Numbered from the stretch's first letter, positions 26,253-35,817 are shown. The stretch: 64,000 nt of DNA from Nocardia asteroides (GCF_021183625.1 NZ_CP089214.1:1736001-1800000); one strand, 5' to 3'. A program made the numbers and translations. The notes: a model not told the origin generated them from the sequence alone.

Positions 26253-26579
26253 TTACTTCCCGAAGCGCGCGCCCGCGGCGGCGGTCGATATGCCGCCCGC
26301 GATATCGCTGGTCTCGTATCCGGTGCTCACCGGGAGCAGTTCCTGGTGGCCGCGGCGGAGATAGGTGGCGCCGCCCTCGTTGCAGCCGGCGAACGGGGTC
26401 TCGAAACCCTGGAACAGCAGCCCGCAGAACCGCATGACCGGTTCCGGGCCGAGGGTGACGGTGAGTGCGGTGGTGGTGGCGGCGTGCGTCGCCGAGAGCG
26501 CGGCGCTGAGCGCCGCTTCCGCGGCGGCGAGATTGCCGCTGACCACGACGAGATGTTCCGGAGTTACGTCGACAGTCAT
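26253..26579 (-). CDS. PE-family protein, first gene of the PE-PPE-Esx operon
   Basis: 108 residues from the ATG at 26579, after AGGAG. The sequence is a helical hairpin of PE type: VTPEHLVVVSGNLAAAEAAL, then TLGPEPVMRFCGLLFQGFET, and GGATYLRRGHQELLPVSTGY. PE36 of ESX-2 is of similar size and holds the same place. It should dimerise with the downstream PPE. Unlike many PE proteins it has a tail of about 25 residues after the hairpin, and two cysteines in the middle. A perfect TTCCCA dyad lies 64 bases upstream, in the gap after eccC, so this operon can be controlled separately from eccA-B-C. Confidence 0.85.
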   Translation of the reverse strand: MTVDVTPEHLVVVSGNLAAAEAALSAALSATHAATTTALTVTLGPEPVMRFCGLLFQGFETPFAGCNEGGATYLRRGHQELLPVSTGYETSDIAGGISTAAAGARFGK

Positions 26580-26643
26580 GGAAACTCCTAGTGAAGCGGG
26601 GGTGTCGACCCGTACCGAGCGGTACAAACAAAACGTTAAGGCA

Positions 26644-26659
26644 TTCCCAACTCTGGGAA
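26644..26659. promoter_or_regulatory. TTCCCA-N4-TGGGAA dyad, site 5 (perfect), before PE
   Basis: TTCCCA ACTC TGGGAA in the 99-base gap between the eccC stop and the PE start. It sits in the only sizeable gap inside the ESX core, supporting a separate promoter for the substrate half of the locus. Confidence 0.7.
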
Positions 26660-26678
26660 ACCGCCGGGAAAACGGCGC

Positions 26679-29600
26679 TCAGCCCGTCGATTCGTCCCGC
26701 GGGATCCACGCCGACTGCACGAGATCCTTCCGAGAATGCAACGGCTCCACCAGAATTCCGCGGCCGACGGGTTGTTTGGTCGCCTTCACATCGCCGACCA
26801 GAATGCCGTCCAGTTTCGAGCCGTCCATGATGAATCCGGAGGAGTTCAGATTCTTCATCTGGCCGAGCACGCTGTCGTACATCGCGGTGTCGGCCTGCGC
26901 GATATTGCGCGCGACGACGACGTGCAATCCGGTGTCGCGGCCGTCGACGATGAGATCCTTGAGCGGCTCCAGCGGATTTCGCGCGCCGCGCTGCGCGACC
27001 ATGTGGTAATCGTCGACGACGACGAAGATCTCCGGCCCGCTCCACCACGAGCGCTCCCTGAGCTGCTGCGAGGTGACACCGTCCGGCGCGCGGCGGGAGC
27101 GCATCTTCTCGGCGAAGGCGGGCAGGTTGTCGATCCCGTCCCGCTCGCTGGTGAGGTAGCCGACCAGCTGCTCCTCCGGCAGCGCGTCCATGTGCTGCCT
27201 GCGGTAGTCGACCAGCAGCACCCTGGCCTGCGACGGGTCGAAGCGGTCCCGGATCGCGGCGAGCAGCGCGCTCAGCACCGTCGACTTGCCGGAGCCCGAC
27301 GAGCCGAGCACGATCAGGTGCGTCGAGACGCCGAAATCGATGGTGGCGGCGGAGAGGTCGGATTCCCGGATGCCGAAGGGCACCCGCAGCCGCTCGGCCG
27401 GAGTGGCGGGCGCGGGCAGCCCGGCGCCGATCTCCGCCAGCGTGATCCGCGCGGGCAGCAGCTTGACCTCGGGCGCGTGCCGCTCCCGGTACTGCGCGCC
27501 GAGCCGGTCGACGGCCGCGGCCAGCCCGGCGCCCGCGGACTCGACGTCGCCGGTGCCGTCCACCCGCGGCAGCGCGACCAGCATGTGCAGCCCCTCGGCG
27601 GTGATGCCGCGGCCGGGCCGCTCGGCGGGCACCGCCGCGACCGCGGCCCGGTAGTTGCCGAACACCGTGTCGGTGAGGTCGCCGAGCCGCAGCTCGATCC
27701 TGGTCTGCAGGAGATCCTTGACGGCGGGGCGGATCGCGACCCAGCGCGAGCTGCTCACCATGAGGTGCACCCCGAAGTTGAGCCCCTGCAGCGCGATCGA
27801 CTCCATCAGCGGCAGGTACTCGTCGAAGTACGGGCCGTTCACCGCGAAGCCGATGTCCCAGCCGTCGACCACGACGAAGACGTCGCCGTGCCGATCACCG
27901 CGTTCCGCGAGCTCGGCCGCGCCGGCCGGGGTGCCGCGGCGCCTGCGGAACTCGCGCATGGAGTCGATGCCGAGCTCGCCGAAGAGCGTCTGCCTGTTCG
28001 CGATCAGATTGGTGATCAGGGCGAAGGTGCGCCGGATCCGGTCGCCGTCGCGGGACGAGGCGATCGAGCCGACGTGCGGCAGCCTGCGCAGCCCGGCGAG
28101 CCCGCCGGAGAAGTCGAGGCAGTAGAACTGCGCCTGCTCCGGGGTGTGCGTCAGCGCCGCGGAGAGCACCAGGGTCTGCAGCGTGGTCGACTTGCCCGAC
28201 TGCGGCCCGCCGACCACCGCGACGTGCCCGCCCGCCCCGGCCAGATCCACCGACCAGATGTCCTGGCGCTGCTGGCGCGGGCGGTCCACCAGCGCGACCG
28301 GAACCTGTAGCGCGCCCGGCGGCACCGCCGGGACCATGCGGTCGAGGGTCTGCGGGACCAGCAGCGGCGGCAGCCACATCGCGTGCGCCCGCCTGCCGTG
28401 CCCGGCCAGCTGCTGCAGCACCGTCTCCATCACGGTCACCGGGTCGACGCCGGACTCCGGTTCCAGCACAGCGGGTTCCGGCTCGACGGGGGCGGGCCGG
28501 TGCTCGGTGATCATCCCGGCGACGAAGAGCTGCGGCGGCCGATAGCCGCCGCCCGCCCGCCGCACCCGCTGCGCGCCCGCGACGCTCTGCACCGGCGCCG
28601 CGTACGGCGCCCCGACATAGGCGGCCTGGAAGCGCTGCAGCTCGCCCGAGCCGACCCGCAGATATCCGGCGCCCGGCTTCTTCGGCAGGTGGTAGGCGTC
28701 GGCGGTGCCGATGGCGTCGCGGGAATCGCTGGTCTGGTTGGTGCGCAGCGCGATCCGGTACGACAGGTGCGCCTCCAGCTCGCCCATCCGGTTGGCGGGC
28801 ACCTTCTGCGAGGCGAGCAGCAGGTGGATCCGGAGCGAGCGGCCGAGCCTGCCGATCGCGACGAAGAGCTTGGCGAAGCCCGGGTACTGCTCCAGCAGCT
28901 CGGCGAACTCGTCCAGGATGATCAGCAGCGTCGGCAGCGGGGCCAGCTCGGCGCCCTGCTCCCGCGCCCGCTCGTAATCGGCCACGCTGGCGAAGTTGCC
29001 CGCGTCGCGCAGGATGCGCTGGCGGCGGGCCATCTCGCCGTTGATCACGTCCTCCATGCGGGTGACGAGATCGGCCTCCTCCTCCATGTTGGTGACGACC
29101 GCGGTGACGTGCGAGAGCCGGTCGAAGCCGAGGAAGGTGGCGCCGCCCTTGAAGTCGACGAGCAGCAGGTTGAGCAGGTCCGGCGGGTGCGTCGCGACGG
29201 CCGAGAGGACGAGGGTGCGCAGGAATTCCGACTTGCCCGAGCCGGTGGCGCCGATGCACATGCCGTGCGGCCCCATCCCCTCCTCGGCGGACTCCTTGAT
29301 GTCGAGGTGCACGATCCCGCCCGCCGGGTCGTGGCCGAAGGGGATGTTCAACCGGGTGCGGTCGGCGTCCCGGCGCTGCGGCCACTGCCTGGCCACCCGG
29401 ATGTCGCCGGGGTCGACGATCCCGACCAGCTCCTCCCAGCTGGTCCCGGTCCCCGCCTGCTCGGCGGCGACCGCCTCGACCACGGTGGTCAGCCGGTACG
29501 GCGAGAGGGTGCGGGCGAGCGCGCGCACCGCCGGCGCCGACATGGCGTCGGCGGTGCCGACGGGGCGCGGTCCGCGGGCGCTCAGCTCGCTCAGCGCGCC

Positions 29601-30695
29601 GTCCGCGGCGACGGTGAAGCGCAGCGCGCGCGGCAGGTACTGCTCCGCCGCGCCGATCCGGATCCAGGTGCAGCCGTCGATGCCGGAGATGTCCCGGTCG
29701 GTCGCGGCGCCCGCGGTCTCCACCAGCAGCAGGTAGTGCTGGCGGTCGAGCGTCGGCTGGGAGTTGGCGGAGAACGGGCCGCGATTCAGCCCGGCCAGCA
29801 CCTTGGCGCGCAGCTCGCTCACGGTCCGGTAGATCATCCGGCCCGGCCCGATGGCGTCGGTGTCGGCCGGGTGCTGGGTGTGCGGCAGCCACTTCAGCCA
29901 GGCCCAGTGCTCGGCATCGGGGTCGGTGAGCACCGCGGCCACCGCGACCTGGTCCGGGCCGTGCAGCACGACGGCCTCGGCGATCATGGCCCTGACCAGC
30001 CCGGCGACCGCCTCTGGGTCGCCCTCCAGGCCGAGCTGCGGCGCGGAGAGCAGGTTGATCGCGACCGGCATCCCGCCGACCGTCGAGTACGCCTTCGCGA
30101 ACCGGGTCAGCTCGACCACGCCGACCGGGTCCAGATCCGAGGTCGGCGCCGCCTCGGGCACGATCACCCGCACCTGGTTGGCGATCCGGCCGCGACCGAC
30201 CCGCACCCGCAGGAACTGCGGGTGCGCCACCTGCACCTCCCACATCCGCTTGCCGCCGATCAGCCGGGTCAGCGCGCCGGGGCCGGGATGGGTGTAGCGC
30301 AGGAACTCGAAGAGCTCGGCCTCGGAGCCGTGCACCGTCTTCCGGTTGTCGGTGAGGCTGCGCAGGTAGTCCTTGCGCTCCTCGTTCAGGCTCGCCGCGC
30401 CGCCGGACGAGTTGCCCGCCATCGAGCCGCCCATCATGCCGAACATCGAGACCATCATCATGACCGGGAAGAGCATGGCCATCGGCGAGCTGCCGATGCC
30501 GCCGCCGCGGACCATGATCACGACCATGCCGCACATGGCCGCGACCATCACCACCGGCATGATCATCTTGAGCCGGGACGGCGGCACCGGTTTCGGCAGT
30601 TCGGTGGGGGGTTGCAGGCGCAGCTCGGTCACCGCGGGCGCCTTCGGCCCGCGCACCATCCTGGCGGGCCGCACGAAGCGGCGGGTCACCGTCAC
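26679..30695 (-). CDS. eccC: Type VII secretion motor ATPase EccC (single-chain)
   Basis: 1338 residues. Two transmembrane helices (IMPVVMVAAMCGMVVIMV and AMLFPVMMMVSMFGMMGG) precede three FtsK/SpoIIIE ATPase domains. Walker A motifs are at 482-489 (GATGSGKS), 829-836 (GGPQSGKS) and 1131-1138 (GSSGSGKS). Walker B of domain 1 is LLIILDEFAELL; domains 2 and 3 have FVVVDGWD and FVVVDDYH, lacking the usual acidic pair, as is common for the regulatory domains. EccC recognises substrate tails and powers export. It is a fused protein, as in ESX-2 to ESX-5, not split as in ESX-1. The start overlaps eccB as ATGA. Confidence 0.96.
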   Translation of the reverse strand: MTVTRRFVRPARMVRGPKAPAVTELRLQPPTELPKPVPPSRLKMIMPVVMVAAMCGMVVIMVRGGGIGSSPMAMLFPVMMMVSMFGMMGGSMAGNSSGGAASLNEERKDYLRSLTDNRKTVHGSEAELFEFLRYTHPGPGALTRLIGGKRMWEVQVAHPQFLRVRVGRGRIANQVRVIVPEAAPTSDLDPVGVVELTRFAKAYSTVGGMPVAINLLSAPQLGLEGDPEAVAGLVRAMIAEAVVLHGPDQVAVAAVLTDPDAEHWAWLKWLPHTQHPADTDAIGPGRMIYRTVSELRAKVLAGLNRGPFSANSQPTLDRQHYLLLVETAGAATDRDISGIDGCTWIRIGAAEQYLPRALRFTVAADGALSELSARGPRPVGTADAMSAPAVRALARTLSPYRLTTVVEAVAAEQAGTGTSWEELVGIVDPGDIRVARQWPQRRDADRTRLNIPFGHDPAGGIVHLDIKESAEEGMGPHGMCIGATGSGKSEFLRTLVLSAVATHPPDLLNLLLVDFKGGATFLGFDRLSHVTAVVTNMEEEADLVTRMEDVINGEMARRQRILRDAGNFASVADYERAREQGAELAPLPTLLIILDEFAELLEQYPGFAKLFVAIGRLGRSLRIHLLLASQKVPANRMGELEAHLSYRIALRTNQTSDSRDAIGTADAYHLPKKPGAGYLRVGSGELQRFQAAYVGAPYAAPVQSVAGAQRVRRAGGGYRPPQLFVAGMITEHRPAPVEPEPAVLEPESGVDPVTVMETVLQQLAGHGRRAHAMWLPPLLVPQTLDRMVPAVPPGALQVPVALVDRPRQQRQDIWSVDLAGAGGHVAVVGGPQSGKSTTLQTLVLSAALTHTPEQAQFYCLDFSGGLAGLRRLPHVGSIASSRDGDRIRRTFALITNLIANRQTLFGELGIDSMREFRRRRGTPAGAAELAERGDRHGDVFVVVDGWDIGFAVNGPYFDEYLPLMESIALQGLNFGVHLMVSSSRWVAIRPAVKDLLQTRIELRLGDLTDTVFGNYRAAVAAVPAERPGRGITAEGLHMLVALPRVDGTGDVESAGAGLAAAVDRLGAQYRERHAPEVKLLPARITLAEIGAGLPAPATPAERLRVPFGIRESDLSAATIDFGVSTHLIVLGSSGSGKSTVLSALLAAIRDRFDPSQARVLLVDYRRQHMDALPEEQLVGYLTSERDGIDNLPAFAEKMRSRRAPDGVTSQQLRERSWWSGPEIFVVVDDYHMVAQRGARNPLEPLKDLIVDGRDTGLHVVVARNIAQADTAMYDSVLGQMKNLNSSGFIMDGSKLDGILVGDVKATKQPVGRGILVEPLHSRKDLVQSAWIPRDESTG

Positions 30696-32248
30696 GAGGG
30701 ACCTCCGAAGCCGGCCACCAGCTGATCCGGTGGGATGCCGTCGTGCATGACGCGGGCGTCGCGCTGGGAGAGCGTCGGGCCGACGGCGAAGAGCGAGACG
30801 ATGTGCCAGGGCGCGGGCACCGGGGTGCGCAGCGCGAGCGCGGTCAGCGTCGGATCGGTGCCGCTGCCGGTGAGCGCGGCCTCGACCCCGTAGCGGACCC
30901 CGCTGTCGGAGATCCAGTACAGCGATTCGCGCAGCGGCGACCCGGTGTCGGCGCCGGTCACCTGCACGAACCGGCCGGTGTCGCGGGGCAGGTGGGCGGC
31001 GTCGGCGGTGCTGCCGCCGGAGGCGGGCGCGGTCACCAGCGACACCGTGCGGCGCTGCTCATCGGCGGAGAGCGGGAGCCCGGTGCCGACCAGGAGTTCG
31101 GTGACCGCGGCCGGATCCCGGTCGGTGCGCGACCAGTGGTAGCAGCTCACCCCGATCCGCTCGGGGTCGACCAGCCGGATCGGCCTGGCCGGGTAGCTCG
31201 CGGTACCCGGCCAGGTGCCGGGCCGCAGGTTGGCCGCGAGCACGTCCGGCCCGACCGTGCGGGCCGAGGCCGCGCCCTGCGCGTCGGCATTGCGGACGAC
31301 GGCGGCGAGCAACGCCGTCACCCGCACCATGCCGTCCCTGGAGACCAGGTAGTAGGCGGCGGGCTGGTCCGGCGCGGAGGTGGTGAGCACCGAGCCGACC
31401 GGGATGGTCAGCCCGGAGTTCAGCGTGACGACCTCGCCCGCACCCGGCACCACGGGCACGGTCAGCGGTGGCGCCTCGGGAATGGCCCCGATCAGCCCCT
31501 TCGAGACGGCGAGCACCGGCGCGCCCGCATCGATGCCGAGCGCGAGCGCGACCGCGGTGTTCGCCGGGTCGATGGCGGCGCGGACGACTCCGCGCTCGCC
31601 GTCGGTGTAGACCAGCCAGGTGGTGCTGTCGTCGCGGAACAGCCTGGCCTCGTCCGCGGCGAGGCCGCGTGTCGTGGCGCCGTCCACGGTGAGCGGCCCG
31701 CCGATCGCGGTGGTGTGCGGCGCGGAGAGCCTGGCCGTCGGCAGCCCGGTGCTCGGATCGACCTGGGCGGTGGCGCCGCTGCGCGAGGTGTCGCAGACCG
31801 TCCAGGACGAATCCCGCTCGGCGGTGTCGGCGATGCTGCCCGGCGCGCCGGGAATGCCAACCCACGGGCCGCGCGGATACTTCGCCAGCTCCTCCCTGGT
31901 GACCGGGACCGGCTTCTCCGCCGACCCGAGGATGAGCCGCGCCGAGGTCAGGTTGAGCGCCGGGTGCAGCCGGTCGCCGATCCGCACGAAGAGCGCGCCG
32001 GAATCCTTCTCGGAGACGATCTTCGCGTCCGCGACCTTCTTCGCCGGCTTGAGGAACGACAGCACGGCGGCGCCCGCGATCACCACGCAGGCGAGCGCGA
32101 CCCCGATCGAGAGCGCCGTCGAGCGGCCGCGCTGCGGATCGTCGATCATCGAGGCGTCCCGGCGCACCAGCGCGTGCTCGATGCGGCGCAGCAGGAACCG
32201 CCACCCGGAGATCTGGTGCTTGGTCACCACCCGGAAACGCGCCACCAC
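30692..32248 (-). CDS. eccB: Type VII secretion protein EccB
   Basis: 518 residues. The N-terminal cytoplasmic stretch has the EccB signature VTKHQISGWRFLLRRIEHAL. One membrane helix follows (ALSIGVALACVVIAGAAVLS), then a periplasmic domain of about 420 residues with repeats and two cysteines (SWTVCDTS and IGVSCYHWS) likely to form a disulfide. EccB spans from the membrane complex into the periplasm and stabilises its trimer-of-dimers. It is placed between eccA and eccC, with an ATGA overlap to eccC. Length is normal. Confidence 0.93.
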   Translation of the reverse strand: MVARFRVVTKHQISGWRFLLRRIEHALVRRDASMIDDPQRGRSTALSIGVALACVVIAGAAVLSFLKPAKKVADAKIVSEKDSGALFVRIGDRLHPALNLTSARLILGSAEKPVPVTREELAKYPRGPWVGIPGAPGSIADTAERDSSWTVCDTSRSGATAQVDPSTGLPTARLSAPHTTAIGGPLTVDGATTRGLAADEARLFRDDSTTWLVYTDGERGVVRAAIDPANTAVALALGIDAGAPVLAVSKGLIGAIPEAPPLTVPVVPGAGEVVTLNSGLTIPVGSVLTTSAPDQPAAYYLVSRDGMVRVTALLAAVVRNADAQGAASARTVGPDVLAANLRPGTWPGTASYPARPIRLVDPERIGVSCYHWSRTDRDPAAVTELLVGTGLPLSADEQRRTVSLVTAPASGGSTADAAHLPRDTGRFVQVTGADTGSPLRESLYWISDSGVRYGVEAALTGSGTDPTLTALALRTPVPAPWHIVSLFAVGPTLSQRDARVMHDGIPPDQLVAGFGGPS

Positions 32249-32283
32249 TCACTCCCTCCGCTGCGCGGGCACCGGGCGCCGGT

Positions 32284-34044
32284 TCACGCCCGCGCCACCG
32301 GGGCGAGGCCATCCAGCGCGCCGGCGACATCGAGCACGTCGATGGTCATCAGCTCCTCGTCGGTCATGGCGAGGACATCGATATTGGTGCGGGTGAAGCG
32401 GTAGTCGCGCTCGGATTCGGCGGCCTCCACCACATTGCGCACGAAGCGCCCGTTGCCTGCCAGATCGATCAGCCTGCGGCCGTCCCGCAGGTTCGCGGCC
32501 AGGTGCGCGCAGCGCTCGCGGAGCGCCTCGCGCGCCTCGCCGGAGAGGATCGAATCCTTCTTGCGCGCGATGTGATCGGCGATCCGGACCAGCTCGTCGG
32601 CCTCGTAGCTGGCGAACCGGATCCGCTTGGTGAAGCGGGAGGCGAGCCCCTCGTTGGAGGCGAGGAAGCGGTCGATCTGGTCCTCGTACCCCGCGATGAT
32701 GACGACCAGCTTGTCGCGGTCGTTCTCCATCCGGGCCAGCAGCGTGTCCACCGCCTCCTTGCCGAAGGCGTCGCCGCCGGAGAGCCCCTCCTGGATCAGC
32801 GTGTACGCCTCGTCGATGAAGAGCACCCCGCCGAGCGCGGAGTCGATGAGCGCGTTGGTCTTCGGCGCGGTGTGGCCGAGGTGGGTGCCGACCATGTCGT
32901 TGCGGGACACCTCGATCACGTCGGCGTTCTCCACCACGCCGAGCCCGGCGAAGATCTTCGCGATCACCCGCGCGATCGTGGTCTTGCCGGTGCCCGGCGG
33001 GCCGGAGAAGATCAGGTGCTGCGACCTGGCGTCCACGGCGAGGCCGCGCTTGGCGCGCACCTGGTCCATCAGCACTCCGGACTTGAGCCGATCCACCTGC
33101 TCCTTCACCGAGTCCATGCCGATCTGCGCCTGCAGCAGCTCCGACGCCTCCGCGAGCAGCGTGTCGCGCTCGGCCTTTGCCGCCGATGCCGCCGCCTCGG
33201 CCGGGTCGAGGCCGGTGGCCGGATCCCAGACGTCGGTGCGCGAGGCGATGATCTCGGCGGTGGCGACCTCGAGCCGGAATCCCTTGTCCCGCAGCGCCTG
33301 CTGCCACTCCGGGCGGTCCGGCCAGAGCGCCGAGCTGCGCAGCCCGCCGAGGATGCGGTCGGCCTCCTCGTGGTCGCCGTTGTGCCGCAGCAGCATGCCG
33401 TGCAGGTAGTGCGCGTCGGCCCAGATGTAGGAGAGGTTGCCGGAGCGGCTGTCGTCGACGATGCGCTGGGCCCGGGAGAGCGCCTCGCCGGTGCGGCCGG
33501 TGTGCGCGAGCGCGGTCGCCGCCATGAGCTCGGCGGCGATGTCGAGCAGCCCGTCCTCCAGCACCGGGCGGGCGGTGCGCGCGGCGAGCACGTCCGGCCA
33601 GCGCTTGGTGCGGAAGTACAGCGACATCCGCACGAAGTCGGCGATGTCGTCGCTCGGGACGCTCTCCAGGATGGTGGCCGCCTCGGCCCACTCGCCGTCC
33701 GCGGCGTAGGAGCAGGCCTGCGCGACCGAGATCTGGTCGCGGTCGGCCATCGCCACCCGCAGCCCGTACATCCCGATCTCCACCTGGCACCACAGCGCGC
33801 GGTCGACCAGCCCGGCGCGCTGCTGATCGCGGTACAGGTTGTGCACCGAGCGGAACGCGCCGTAGATCACCTCCGGGGTGACCTCGCCCGCCATCGCCCG
33901 GCCCAGCCAGGCATCGCACATATCCGGATCGAGATCGGTGGCCGCCCGGAACGCGGCCCTCGCATGCTCTTCATTGCGCGCCGCACCGGTGACCAGTCCC
34001 AGATTCTGAACCCCGGTGTAGAACGCGTCCTCGGCCGCTGACAA
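32284..34044 (-). CDS. eccA: AAA+ ATPase EccA of the ESX locus
   Basis: 586 residues. The best start is a TTG at 34044 after GGAAGGG; no ATG or GTG fits better. The N-terminal 270 residues are TPR-like helices (ARAAFRAATDLDPDMCDAWL). A CbxX/CfxQ-type AAA+ domain follows with Walker A 348-355 (GPPGTGKT) and Walker B 407-412 (VLFIDEAY). EccA is cytosolic and helps release EspG from PE/PPE clients. Here it heads eccA-eccB-eccC, whereas in ESX-2 of M. tuberculosis it lies at the far end. A perfect TTCCCA dyad lies 73 bases upstream. Confidence 0.93.
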   Translation of the reverse strand: MSAAEDAFYTGVQNLGLVTGAARNEEHARAAFRAATDLDPDMCDAWLGRAMAGEVTPEVIYGAFRSVHNLYRDQQRAGLVDRALWCQVEIGMYGLRVAMADRDQISVAQACSYAADGEWAEAATILESVPSDDIADFVRMSLYFRTKRWPDVLAARTARPVLEDGLLDIAAELMAATALAHTGRTGEALSRAQRIVDDSRSGNLSYIWADAHYLHGMLLRHNGDHEEADRILGGLRSSALWPDRPEWQQALRDKGFRLEVATAEIIASRTDVWDPATGLDPAEAAASAAKAERDTLLAEASELLQAQIGMDSVKEQVDRLKSGVLMDQVRAKRGLAVDARSQHLIFSGPPGTGKTTIARVIAKIFAGLGVVENADVIEVSRNDMVGTHLGHTAPKTNALIDSALGGVLFIDEAYTLIQEGLSGGDAFGKEAVDTLLARMENDRDKLVVIIAGYEDQIDRFLASNEGLASRFTKRIRFASYEADELVRIADHIARKKDSILSGEAREALRERCAHLAANLRDGRRLIDLAGNGRFVRNVVEAAESERDYRFTRTNIDVLAMTDEELMTIDVLDVAGALDGLAPVARA

Positions 34045-34117
34045 CTCGGATTTCCCTTCCGCCGATCTCGCCTGCGAGAACGATAGGTTCCGGCCCCCGC
34101 GGACCGGTTGCGCGCGC

Positions 34118-34133
34118 TTCCCACCGCTGGGAA
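34118..34133. promoter_or_regulatory. TTCCCA-N4-TGGGAA dyad, site 6 (perfect), before eccA
   Basis: TTCCCA CCGC TGGGAA, 73 bases ahead of the eccA TTG start. If TATCGT (34080-34085, minus) is the -10 box, the dyad is centred about 50 bases upstream of the transcription start, close to the geometry of sites 1 and 2. Confidence 0.7.
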
Positions 34134-34236
34134 GCGGTTATATGACGTCTCATAGGTGTACATCGTTGCGTGTGCCGTTGTTCAAGTGTAAGGTTTGAGA
34201 CGGATCGGTCAGACCCTCATCCTGCCGATCCGCACA

Positions 34237-34280
34237 CCGGCGGTTACCGGTGACGCCGGCACGGCATCGGTAACCACCGG
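34237..34280. repeat. GC-rich hairpin between the NlpC operon and eccA
   Basis: CCGG-C-GGTTACCG pairs with CGGTAACC-A-CCGG, giving 12 paired bases with one mismatch around an 18-base loop. There is no T-run after it on either strand. It may add to the terminator next to it or stabilise a transcript end. Confidence 0.45.
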
Positions 34281-34318
34281 AACCCCTCTCAGGACGCGGG
34301 CGGATCCCGCTTCCGGCC

Positions 34319-34355
34319 ACGGAGACCGGTGGTGTCGGACGCCACCGGTCTCCGT
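34319..34355 (-). terminator. Likely factor-independent terminator of the NlpC/P60 operon
   Basis: A perfect 14-base stem (ACGGAGACCGGTGG with its complement) and a 9-base loop begin 16 bases after the stop of the 34371 gene. No strong U-tract follows, which is common in GC-rich actinomycetes. It would insulate the NlpC operon from eccA. Confidence 0.6.
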
Positions 34356-34370
34356 CGGTGTTTCCGGGGT

Positions 34371-34823
34371 TCAGCCGTTCTCGTCGCGGGGGCGGGGGTG
34401 GCGGACCGAGGGGACGGTGACGCTCGGTGCGGGGCGGTGGGTTCGCCAGGGGGTGCGGGGGCGTTGCCCGGTCACGGGGGTTTCGACATTCGCCGGGGTG
34501 CGCGGGGGTCTGCGCCAGGGGGTGTGGTTCGCCCGTTTCCCCTCCGCTCCCCCATCTTCGGGCGACGGCGCACTCGTGAGCGGGGGCGCGCCGGTCCCGG
34601 CTTCCGCGACCACCCCGCTTCCGGTGCGCTCCAGTGCCGCGACGACCCCGGCGAGCACCGACACCTGCCGGAGCAGCTCCTCGAGCAGCCGCACGCGGTG
34701 CCGCACCGCATCGGCGTCGATGTGGTGCACCAGCGCGCGCACGCCGTCCTCGTCCAGCGCCGGGTACGGCACGCCGATGAGGTCGAGCAGGAAGGCGGCC
34801 TCGTCAGGCATCTCGATCGGCAC
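34371..34823 (-). CDS. Small WXG100-like protein with proline-rich tail
   Basis: 150 residues from a GTG at 34823 with GGGGAG seven bases ahead. It overlaps the end of the NlpC gene by 20 bases, so translation is probably coupled. The opening (VPIEMPDEAAFLLDLIGVPY then PALDEDGVRALV) resembles the start of the long WXG100-like domains that lead ESX-exported toxins and hydrolases, where a pattern such as LLGxxWPxxDEDxVR is typical. One or two helices follow, then a basic proline-rich tail of about 75 residues (RPPRTPANVETPVTGQRPRT). It may be a secreted partner or adaptor of the NlpC/P60 protein. The family call is tentative. Confidence 0.6.
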   Translation of the reverse strand: MPIEMPDEAAFLLDLIGVPYPALDEDGVRALVHHIDADAVRHRVRLLEELLRQVSVLAGVVAALERTGSGVVAEAGTGAPPLTSAPSPEDGGAEGKRANHTPWRRPPRTPANVETPVTGQRPRTPWRTHRPAPSVTVPSVRHPRPRDENG

Positions 34824-35817
34824 GCCCGGCTCCCCCGGCGGGCAGCACCCGGACGATGATCGCCTGGTCCGGCATGGACGTCCGCTTCACCTTCTCGCCC
34901 GGCGTCGGCGCCTCGACGACGGTGTCGCGGTCCACCGCCAGCTGCACGTGCTCCGGTCCGCGCGAGCTGAACGAGTCCTTCGGGAAGACCAGGTCGCCCG
35001 GCTGCACCTGATCCATCGGCACCTGCCTGCCGCTGTAGATCTGGTCGTAGGTGGTGCGCGGCAGGATCACCTCGCCGCCGGAGGCCTGCGCGATGGCGTA
35101 CTGGGTCAGCCCGGAGCAGTCGAAACCGCCGCCGGTGGGCCCGCTCGCGCCGCCGCCACCCCACACGTAGTCCAGCCCGATCTGGCCGAACGCGGCCTGC
35201 ACCGCGGCGCTGCCCGCGGTGCCGTCGTCCCGGAACATCGCGGGAACATCCCTGGTGCGGCCGTTGCGGTTCGCGGACCGGGAGCGGGAACGATAGCCGG
35301 AGCGCGAACGGTTGCGCCTGCGCCTGGACGCGGGGACGGCGCGGGTGAACTTCTGCAGCGGCACCTCCGGCGGCATGATCTGCGACGCCTGCTTGCGGGC
35401 CGCGGCCACGTCGGCGTCGACCTGGCGGACGGCATTGGTGACCGTGGTGTGCGCGGCGTCCAGCAGCGCGGGGCCGGAGAACCTGGCCCCGCCGAGCGCG
35501 GCGAGCGCCTGCACCCGGCTGCGGAAATCCGCGAGCTGATCGGTCAGCCGGGAGCGGCCGTGCACCGTGCCGTTGCCGGATTCCCCGACGGTGCTGCCGA
35601 CCACGCCGTCGCGCCTGCTGTGCGCATCGGCGATCGAGCTGCGCATCCCCTCCGCCTGCGTGTACCCGCCCGCGCCCGCGCCCGCCACCCGGGGCTCCGT
35701 GGTCGCCACGGCGAAGGCGGGCCCGGCCGCCCGGTTCGCGTCGGGGCTGCCCGCGCCGTACAGCTCGAGCATCGAGCGCAGCACCCCGTCCACATCGCCG
35801 CTCAGCGCCCGTGCCAT
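34804..35817 (-). CDS. NlpC/P60 peptidoglycan endopeptidase
   Basis: 337 residues from the ATG at 35817, in frame 33 bases inside a longer reading frame. The first 150 residues are helical, ESX-substrate-like, without a Sec signal peptide. An Arg/Ser-rich bridge follows (SRRRRNRSRSGYRSRSRSAN). The C-terminal NlpC/P60 domain has Cys234 (GFDCSGLTQYA) and His290 (PEHVQLAV). Such enzymes cut peptide stems of peptidoglycan. Lack of a signal peptide and position next to eccA suggest ESX export. A TTCCCA dyad with two changes lies 80 bases upstream. In M. tuberculosis cell-wall hydrolase genes also lie beside ESX-2. Confidence 0.85.
   Translation of the reverse strand: MARALSGDVDGVLRSMLELYGAGSPDANRAAGPAFAVATTEPRVAGAGAGGYTQAEGMRSSIADAHSRRDGVVGSTVGESGNGTVHGRSRLTDQLADFRSRVQALAALGGARFSGPALLDAAHTTVTNAVRQVDADVAAARKQASQIMPPEVPLQKFTRAVPASRRRRNRSRSGYRSRSRSANRNGRTRDVPAMFRDDGTAGSAAVQAAFGQIGLDYVWGGGGASGPTGGGFDCSGLTQYAIAQASGGEVILPRTTYDQIYSGRQVPMDQVQPGDLVFPKDSFSSRGPEHVQLAVDRDTVVEAPTPGEKVKRTSMPDQAIIVRVLPAGGAGRADRDA

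Larger units (their letters stand above)
34045..34370. other. Intergenic region upstream of eccA with dyad and two hairpins
   Basis: No gene is seen in this stretch. From left to right it holds the eccA leader and a possible -10 (TATCGT on the minus strand, 34080-34085) and the perfect dyad at 34118-34133. An AT-richer patch follows that contains a second possible eccA promoter (TTGAAC 34180-34185 and TGTACA 34157-34162 on the minus strand, 17 bases apart). Two strong hairpins come last, at 34237-34280 and 34319-34355. Confidence 0.6.
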